From positions 684,115 to 748,114 of the forward strand of contig NZ_FRBQ01000001.1 in assembly GCF_900142655.1 (NCBI RefSeq): a stretch of 64,000 nt of DNA. The letters run 5' to 3'. Positions 59,504-64,000 of the stretch are shown here, in pieces; position 1 is the stretch's first letter, and each line of letters opens with the position of its first letter. The stretch comes from Phytopseudomonas punonensis (GTDB taxonomy: Bacteria > Pseudomonadota > Gammaproteobacteria > Pseudomonadales > Pseudomonadaceae). The translations under genes were made by a program, and so were the position numbers. Under the pieces are notes generated by a model, which saw only the letters and a list, made by a program, of their open reading frames with translations, was not told the origin of the DNA and did no database searches.

Positions 59504-59531
59504 TTTACTCATGCAAACGAATGGATATAAT
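59504..59531 (+). promoter_or_regulatory. sigma70 promoter of tRNA-Thr
   Basis: Perfect -10 TATAAT (59526-59531), a 16-bp spacer and a weaker -35 TTTACT (59504-59509). The GC-rich discriminator GGCGCCCC fits stringent control of a tRNA gene. Confidence 0.7.
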
Positions 59532-59545
59532 GGCGCCCCTCAAAT

Positions 59546-59621
<76 letters not shown>

Positions 59622-59626
59622 TATTC

Positions 59627-59652
59627 AAAGCCCCGCAGTGCGGGGCTTTGTC
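59627..59652 (+). terminator. intrinsic terminator after tRNA-Thr
   Basis: AAAGCCCCGCA-G-TGCGGGGCTTT, an 11-bp stem, followed by a short T-rich stretch (TTTGTCGTTT). Confidence 0.82.
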
Positions 59653-59791
59653 GTTTCCGGGCGATGGAAAACGTTGTCCACACGCCCTTCTCGCCGTCCT
59701 TATTACAGAGCGCCTCAGGATTCAACGCAGCTCAGTCGCGTTTGTGGTCTGGAGCGACTAACCTACGGCCCTACAACCTGACGGAGCCACC

Positions 59792-61033
59792 ATGGCAGAC
59801 AATCCGCTCGGCGCCGGTCTGCGGCTGCCAGATGATGTGCCACTTGTTCGCAAGCTGGGTCATGAGCTCATAGAGTTTCTGCCGGTTGGTGTTTACCTGT
59901 GCAACGCCGCCGGCAACCTGACCACCTATAACCCCAAGGCCGCGGAAATTTGGGGTGAGGCGCCGGACCTGAGCAAGGAGCCCGTCAAATACACCGGCGC
60001 TTATCGGCAGCGCAGCGAGAACGGCGCGCATATTCCCCTCGAACAGTCGCCTCTGGCTGCCGTTCTGCTCAGCAAGAAGCCGATCACCAACCTGCGGCTG
60101 ATCATCGAGCGCCGCGACGGTAGCCAGGTTCCGGTCCTCGCCAACATCATCCCCTTGCTTGGCAAGGATGGCGCGATGATGGGTTTCATGAGCAGCGTTC
60201 AAGATTTGCGCGAGCTAGCGGCGCAGGAACGGGCGCAGAACAACCTGCAGAATGCTCTGTTCCAGGCACAGAAAATGGAACAGGTCGCCAAGGTTGAAGG
60301 CGGCGTTGTCCACGACTTCACCAACCAGCTGACCAGCCTGTCCATGAGCCTGTCGTTGATGGAGCGGGAGATCATGGACTCCGGCTCGGAGCAGCTGCAG
60401 GCGCGACTCACGCTCTGCAAGGAGGCGACCGACCGAGTAACTCAGCTGGCTGAAGATCTGCTGCTGTTCGCTCGCAGCCGCCCCAGGGCACTCGAACGCA
60501 TCGACCCCAACCAACTGTTATTGGGCATGAGCCGGCTGATCGGCAACGAGACGGGCCAGCCAATCACCGTCGCCCTCGACCTGGCCACGGACGCCAACTT
60601 CCTCAAGGCCAACAGGCAGCAACTCGAGAGCGCCATCATCAACCTGGTGATAAACGCCCGAGAGGCCATGCCGAACGGCGGCAAGCTGACCTTGAGCACC
60701 TTCAATACCCTGCTCGACCGCAGCAACTTCCCGCACCATAACGCCAACTTCAAACCAGGCCGCTATGTGGTGATCCGCGTTACGGATGACGGCAATGGCA
60801 TTGCCCCGGATGCGCTCGAGCATATCTTCACGCCCTTCTATACGACCAAGGCGGTCGACAAGAACACCGGGCTGGGGCTGACCATGATCAAGAGCCTCAT
60901 CACCGACATCAACGGCCAACTGGCGGTGACCAGCAGGCTCGGCGAAGGCACGAGCGTCAGCCTGTACTTCCCGTGCTATGGCAGCGAACACTCGCTGGCC
61001 ATCACCGGCAGCGAACAGCCCCACGAACGGTGA
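59792..61033 (+). CDS. PAS-domain sensor histidine kinase
   Basis: 413-residue soluble kinase: N-terminal PAS domain (about 25-140, with GVYLCNAAGNLTTYNPKAAEIWG, cited as YLCNAAGNLTTYN), a phosphoacceptor helix with His174 in GGVVHDFTNQL, and an ATPase domain with NLVINAREAM, TDDGNGIAPD and TGLGLTMIKSL. The H-box HDFTNQL is close to the HDFNNLL type of kinases that often carry a C-terminal receiver, but none is attached here. GGAG precedes the ATG. No partner regulator is adjacent. Confidence 0.92.
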   Translation: MADNPLGAGLRLPDDVPLVRKLGHELIEFLPVGVYLCNAAGNLTTYNPKAAEIWGEAPDLSKEPVKYTGAYRQRSENGAHIPLEQSPLAAVLLSKKPITNLRLIIERRDGSQVPVLANIIPLLGKDGAMMGFMSSVQDLRELAAQERAQNNLQNALFQAQKMEQVAKVEGGVVHDFTNQLTSLSMSLSLMEREIMDSGSEQLQARLTLCKEATDRVTQLAEDLLLFARSRPRALERIDPNQLLLGMSRLIGNETGQPITVALDLATDANFLKANRQQLESAIINLVINAREAMPNGGKLTLSTFNTLLDRSNFPHHNANFKPGRYVVIRVTDDGNGIAPDALEHIFTPFYTTKAVDKNTGLGLTMIKSLITDINGQLAVTSRLGEGTSVSLYFPCYGSEHSLAITGSEQPHER

Positions 61034-61059
61034 GTGACAGCCGGGCAGCTCTCGGATTA

Positions 61060-61075
61060 CTGTATATGCATACAG
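61060..61075. promoter_or_regulatory. LexA (SOS) box
   Basis: CTGTATATGCATACAG is a perfect palindrome of the form CTGT-N8-ACAG, very close to the SOS-box consensus CTGTATATATATACAG. It lies 18 bp before the DUF1654 start codon, so binding would block its transcription. Confidence 0.9.
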
Positions 61076-61093
61076 AAACCGAGAGTTCGCACC

Positions 61094-61342
61094 ATGGCAC
61101 AAGGCACCTCCACCGCAGCGCTCACCCTCACCTCCTACCAGCAACTTGGCGCACGGGTTTCAAGAGCGATCAACGCGCCCGCCGCGCAGAAATCCAGATC
61201 GGCAGTATTGCTGCGCGCCGAAGGCGACAGCCCTGAAGACTGGGCTCGCCTGCTCGACGAGATTGGCGAGAACGACAACGTGACCATCGCCTGGCGTGAC
61301 GATGGTGTGCAGTTGTTCTGGACGGTACCGGCGGAGGATTGA
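61094..61342 (+). CDS. DUF1654 family protein, SOS-controlled
   Basis: 82 residues, small, helical N-terminal half (SYQQLGARVSRAINAPAAQK) and acidic second half (SPEDWARLLDEIGENDNVTI). Matches my memory of DUF1654, a family mostly of Pseudomonas with unknown function. I chose the ATG at 61094: it follows the LexA box, and the upstream open extension would run through the operator. Regulation by DNA damage is a direct prediction from the box. Terminated by the hairpin at 61376-61404. Confidence 0.85.
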   Translation: MAQGTSTAALTLTSYQQLGARVSRAINAPAAQKSRSAVLLRAEGDSPEDWARLLDEIGENDNVTIAWRDDGVQLFWTVPAED

Positions 61343-61375
61343 CGACCTGCCGGCCAGGCGAGCGAAACCCACAAA

Positions 61376-61404
61376 AAAGCAGAGCCGTCAGTCGACTCTG
61401 CTTT
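61376..61404. terminator. terminator between DUF1654 and the chemoreceptor gene
   Basis: AAAGCAGAG/CTCTGCTTT stem with an 11-nt loop, A run on the left, T run on the right. Works between convergent genes. Confidence 0.82.
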
Positions 61405-61425
61405 CAGACGTGAAGCGGCTTCGCT

Positions 61426-62742
61426 TTAGGTCGCGACCTGATTGGAGAACTGGCTTACCGCGGCAACCACGCCTTCGGCATCCTTCTGGATGTTCTGGAT
61501 CACCGCGTCGGAGTCGTTGGCTAGCGTCAGTGCCTGATCGGCCAGTTCGCGGCTGCGGGTGATCACATCGACAGCGCCGGAGGCCAGCGTCTGATTCTGC
61601 TGCACCACGGCGACGATTTCCTGGGTGGCCTTCGAGGTACGCGAGGCCAGCTGGCGGACCTCATCGGCCACCACCGCAAAGCCACGCCCCTGCTCACCCG
61701 CACGAGCAGCCTCGATGGCAGCGTTGAGGGCCAACAGGTTGGTCTGGTCGGCAATCCCGCTGATCGCCGCGACGATGGTCTCGACCGATTTCCCCTGTTC
61801 ATCCAGCGCCTGGATGCTCTGGGTAGCGCTTTCCATCGCACTCGCCAACCGATGCAGCACCTCGACGGTATCGCGAACCACCTCACGGCCCTTGCTGGCA
61901 CTGGCGTCAGTTTGCAGCGAGGTGCTGTAAGCGAGGTTGGCTGCCTTAGCGACGGCAAGCTCCAGGTTCACCTGCTCGGTAATGACTGTAGCGAACTTCA
62001 CCACTTTGTAGAGCTTGCCGTGAATATCGGTGATCGGGTTGTAGGACGCCTCCAGCCAGACATCCCGACCGCTACTGTCGATGCGCTTGAAGCGGTCGAC
62101 CACGAAATCACCGCGGCGCAGGCGCTCCCAGAACTGGCGATAACCTTCCGAGGCGCTCTCTTCGCTGGTGCAGAACATGCGGTGATGCTTGCCGACCACC
62201 TGCGCCAGGTTGTAGCCCATACCGCGCAGGAACAGGTCGTTGGCGGTGATGACCGTGCCATCGAGATTGAATTCGATCACCGCTGTCGAGCGCAGCAGCG
62301 CCTTGACCAGGCTTTCATTCTCCAACGACGCCTCGATGGTGCGCGTTAGGTTACTGGAGTGAATCACCAGTTGCTGCTTGCCGGTCTGCAGATCGCTCAT
62401 CGGCACGACCACCGAACGCAGCCATATATGCCGGCCATCCTTGCCGAGCAGCCGCAGCGCGCCGCTGAAATGCCGACGCTCCTTGATCGCCAACAGTGCG
62501 CGCGACTGGTGCGGATCGCGGACCAGTTCCGGCGGCGAAAACTGGGTCAGATATTGCCCCTCGACATCGCCAGCGCGGTAGCCCAGCTCGCCTTGAAACA
62601 GCTCATTGACCCGTTCGATCCGGCCATCGGCACCGAGCTGGATGATGATCATTTCCTTGTCGAGGTTCTCCCTTACCTCCTCCTGCATCGCTAAACGAGC
62701 TTCCAGCTCGCTGTTGATTTGTTTGAGGCGAGAGTTGAACAC
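61426..62742 (-). CDS. soluble PAS-PAS methyl-accepting chemotaxis protein (BdlA-like)
   Basis: 438 residues, no membrane segment. PAS 1 about 28-135 ([20 protein letters not shown]), PAS 2 about 145-260 ([18 protein letters not shown]), then a shortened signalling domain (about 265-438) with the conserved tip [20 protein letters not shown] at 331-350. I chose a GTG start at 62740-62742 because GGAG lies eight bases upstream; the longer frame adds 94 residues of non-conserved sequence. The architecture matches P. aeruginosa BdlA, a biofilm-dispersion regulator, so a role in dispersion or energy taxis is possible. Stand-alone gene. Confidence 0.88.
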   Translation of the reverse strand: MFNSRLKQINSELEARLAMQEEVRENLDKEMIIIQLGADGRIERVNELFQGELGYRAGDVEGQYLTQFSPPELVRDPHQSRALLAIKERRHFSGALRLLGKDGRHIWLRSVVVPMSDLQTGKQQLVIHSSNLTRTIEASLENESLVKALLRSTAVIEFNLDGTVITANDLFLRGMGYNLAQVVGKHHRMFCTSEESASEGYRQFWERLRRGDFVVDRFKRIDSSGRDVWLEASYNPITDIHGKLYKVVKFATVITEQVNLELAVAKAANLAYSTSLQTDASASKGREVVRDTVEVLHRLASAMESATQSIQALDEQGKSVETIVAAISGIADQTNLLALNAAIEAARAGEQGRGFAVVADEVRQLASRTSKATQEIVAVVQQNQTLASGAVDVITRSRELADQALTLANDSDAVIQNIQKDAEGVVAAVSQFSNQVAT

Positions 62743-63209
62743 GATAAGAACTCCAGAATGGGTACTGCTGCATCGGCTTGGAGAGGTGAAACTTGAAACC
62801 ACATAACGGCTTTCGGTAGCGCCGTCACAATACGGCCAAAGCGAATTTGGGCCGGCCTGAAATATCTCCAAACACCCCGCACTGCGCGGACGTGTCACCG
62901 CATCCCGATAAATTTCCTGAACAACTGGCCAAAAACCCTGAACACCACGAACCGCTTCGCGGTCCGAGTTTTTGAAGAAGTTCCCGAGAACCGCCAACAG
63001 ATTGTTGCAATGCATTGCAAGCAACCTGATCGCACCTCGCAGGGCGCTGCTTCGGACGAGTCGTCGCGGGGCCGAAAAACATTATTCGTAACCGGCCAGA
63101 ACAGTCGACGACCGTCATGGATGTCCGTGCATCCGCCTGCCGCCTTCGGGTGGTTTCGTTTCAGACAGCCTGAGCCGGTCAGCGGATGCCCGGCTTTCGA
63201 GGAGTTCAC
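62743..63209. other. divergent intergenic region with a 16-bp perfect palindrome (467 bp)
   Basis: Lies between the chemoreceptor (-) and the oxidoreductase operon (+). Contains TTGCAATGCATTGCAA at 63005-63020, a perfect palindrome about 190 bp before the + strand start and about 260 bp from the - strand start, a candidate operator. No small gene supported. Confidence 0.6.
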
Positions 63210-63950
63210 ATGTCCAAAGAAGCCCCGCGGGGTTTGAGCCGGCGCTCATTGCTCAAGGCCTCGGCCACCACCGTTGCAGCCGGCGTTGCCGCCAGCGCCC
63301 AGGCGGTCACCATCAGTGGTGTACCGCAGTGGCTGCCGTTCGATCACAACGGTCCGCTGCATTACGACGCCAAAGGCTGGCAGTTCCTCACTGCCGATGA
63401 GGCCCGTGAAATCGAGGCCATCGTCGAGCAGCTGATTCCCGCGGACGAGCTGTCCCCCAGTGGCAAAGACGCTGGCTGCGCGGTGTTCATCGATCACCAG
63501 CTCGCGGGCCACTACGGCACCTACGAGCGCCTCTACCAACAGGGCCCCTTCGTGCCGGACATTGAACCGGGCTCCGAACAACTGCCCCGTGAGCGCTATC
63601 GCCTCGGCCTGGAGCAACTGGGCAAGCACTGCCAGCAGGCGTTCGGCAAACGCTTCAGCGAACTGGACGGTGAGCAGCGCGACAAGGTGCTCAAAGGCAT
63701 GGAGGCTGGCGAGATCGCCTTCGAGGGCATCGAGTCCAAAGTGTTCTTTGCGCAGCTGCTGCAAAACACCATGGAAGGCTTTTTCGCCGACCCGATCTAC
63801 GGTGGCAATCGCGACATGGTGAGCTGGAAGATGCTTGGTTTCCCCGGTGCGCGTTACGACTACCGCCCCTATATCGACCGGCACAACGAGAAGCTGGACC
63901 TGATACCGCTGTCGATCATCGGCAGCTCCGCGTGGAATCGCAAAGGATGA
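63210..63950 (+). CDS. gluconate 2-dehydrogenase subunit 3 family protein (Tat-exported)
   Basis: 246 residues with a twin-arginine signal (LSRRSLLKASATTVAAGVAA, residues 9-28) and the subunit-3 domain (FLTADEAREIEAIVEQLIPAD, later PIYGGNRDMVSWKMLGFPGA, cited as GGNRDMVSWKMLGFPG). These subunits are exported folded with the FAD-containing large subunit, which lacks its own signal, to form a periplasmic membrane-bound sugar or sugar-acid dehydrogenase. GAGGAG precedes the ATG by six bases. The large-subunit gene follows immediately. Confidence 0.93.
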   Translation: MSKEAPRGLSRRSLLKASATTVAAGVAASAQAVTISGVPQWLPFDHNGPLHYDAKGWQFLTADEAREIEAIVEQLIPADELSPSGKDAGCAVFIDHQLAGHYGTYERLYQQGPFVPDIEPGSEQLPRERYRLGLEQLGKHCQQAFGKRFSELDGEQRDKVLKGMEAGEIAFEGIESKVFFAQLLQNTMEGFFADPIYGGNRDMVSWKMLGFPGARYDYRPYIDRHNEKLDLIPLSIIGSSAWNRKG

Positions 63951-63955
63951 GCGGC

Positions 63956-64000
63956 ATGGCCAAGAAACTTCCTGCAACCGACGTCGTGGTGGTGGGGCTC
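63956..64000 (+). CDS. GMC-type dehydrogenase large subunit, 5' end only (runs off the window)
   Basis: First 15 codons: MAKKLPATDVVVVGL, the start of an FAD-binding Rossmann strand. AAGGA eight bases upstream supports the ATG at 63956; an ATG at 63947 overlapping the previous stop is possible. With the subunit-3 gene before it, this is the flavoprotein of a gluconate 2-dehydrogenase-like enzyme. Confidence 0.75.
   Translation, partial: MAKKLPATDVVVVGL

Overview
The window comes from a Pseudomonas chromosome. The evidence is high-GC coding sequence, Pseudomonas-type REP elements, and a backbone gene order I recall from the P. aeruginosa PA5123-PA5155 region: DUF4124 gene, ntrB, ntrC, trmL, secB, grxC, rhodanese, gpmI, envC-like, ctpA, two solute-binding proteins, hisF/A/H/B, asmA, mutY, yggX, tRNA-Phe, and a four-gene amino-acid ABC operon. 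I cannot fix the species from sequence alone.

Layout. (1) 1-4.0 kb: nitrogen control. ntrBC has an NtrC-type palindrome and a sigma54 (-24/-12) promoter upstream. Between ntrC and the next gene there is a second sigma54 promoter followed by four 43-bp hairpin units with compensatory stem changes, which I read as the NrsZ small RNA. (2) 4.0-12.5 kb: housekeeping genes: trmL, secB-grxC-rhodanese, gpmI, a LytM-type division factor, the periplasmic protease CtpA, and two tandem paralogous solute-binding proteins. (3) 12.9-36.9 kb: an accessory block inserted in the conserved backbone. It holds a complete type I secretion system (ABC/MFP/OMP) with a methyltransferase on the + strand. Convergent to it on the - strand are a 5,320-residue protein, a TPR + GT41 (OGT/SPINDLY-type) glycosyltransferase, and a protein of unknown function. 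The giant protein is mostly about 620 copies of an octad L-[TS]-[TS]-A-Q-[IV]-x-A plus a C-terminal domain with DxNxDG calcium loops. The simplest reading is a self-contained system that makes, probably O-glycosylates, and exports a giant surface or secreted repeat protein. (4) 37.0-40.3 kb: the hisBH-DUF2164-hisAF operon, with a REP pair between hisA and hisF. (5) 40.4-47.1 kb: an OFA-family transporter, the asmA-mutY-yggX operon, tRNA-Phe, and two small genes (Cys-rich exported, Pro-rich). (6) 47.1-54.7 kb: a REP cluster, a - strand signalling operon (CHASE3/GAF triple-receiver hybrid kinase, CheR, stand-alone CheB, REC-kinase, single receiver), and a + strand single-receiver gene. (7) 54.8-59.3 kb: an amino-acid ABC transporter operon behind a sigma54 promoter and a methyltransferase-like gene. 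(8) 59.5-64.0 kb: tRNA-Thr, a PAS histidine kinase, a DUF1654 gene under a LexA box, a soluble PAS-PAS chemoreceptor (BdlA-like), and the start of a gluconate-2-dehydrogenase-type oxidoreductase operon.

Two regulatory themes run through the window. Three sigma54 promoters (ntrBC, nrsZ, amino-acid transporter) fit nitrogen-limitation control, and two of them have NtrC-like palindromes upstream. Cell-surface and signalling genes (T1SS substrate, EnvC-like factor, CtpA, hybrid kinases, BdlA-like receptor) are frequent, but any functional link between them is inference.
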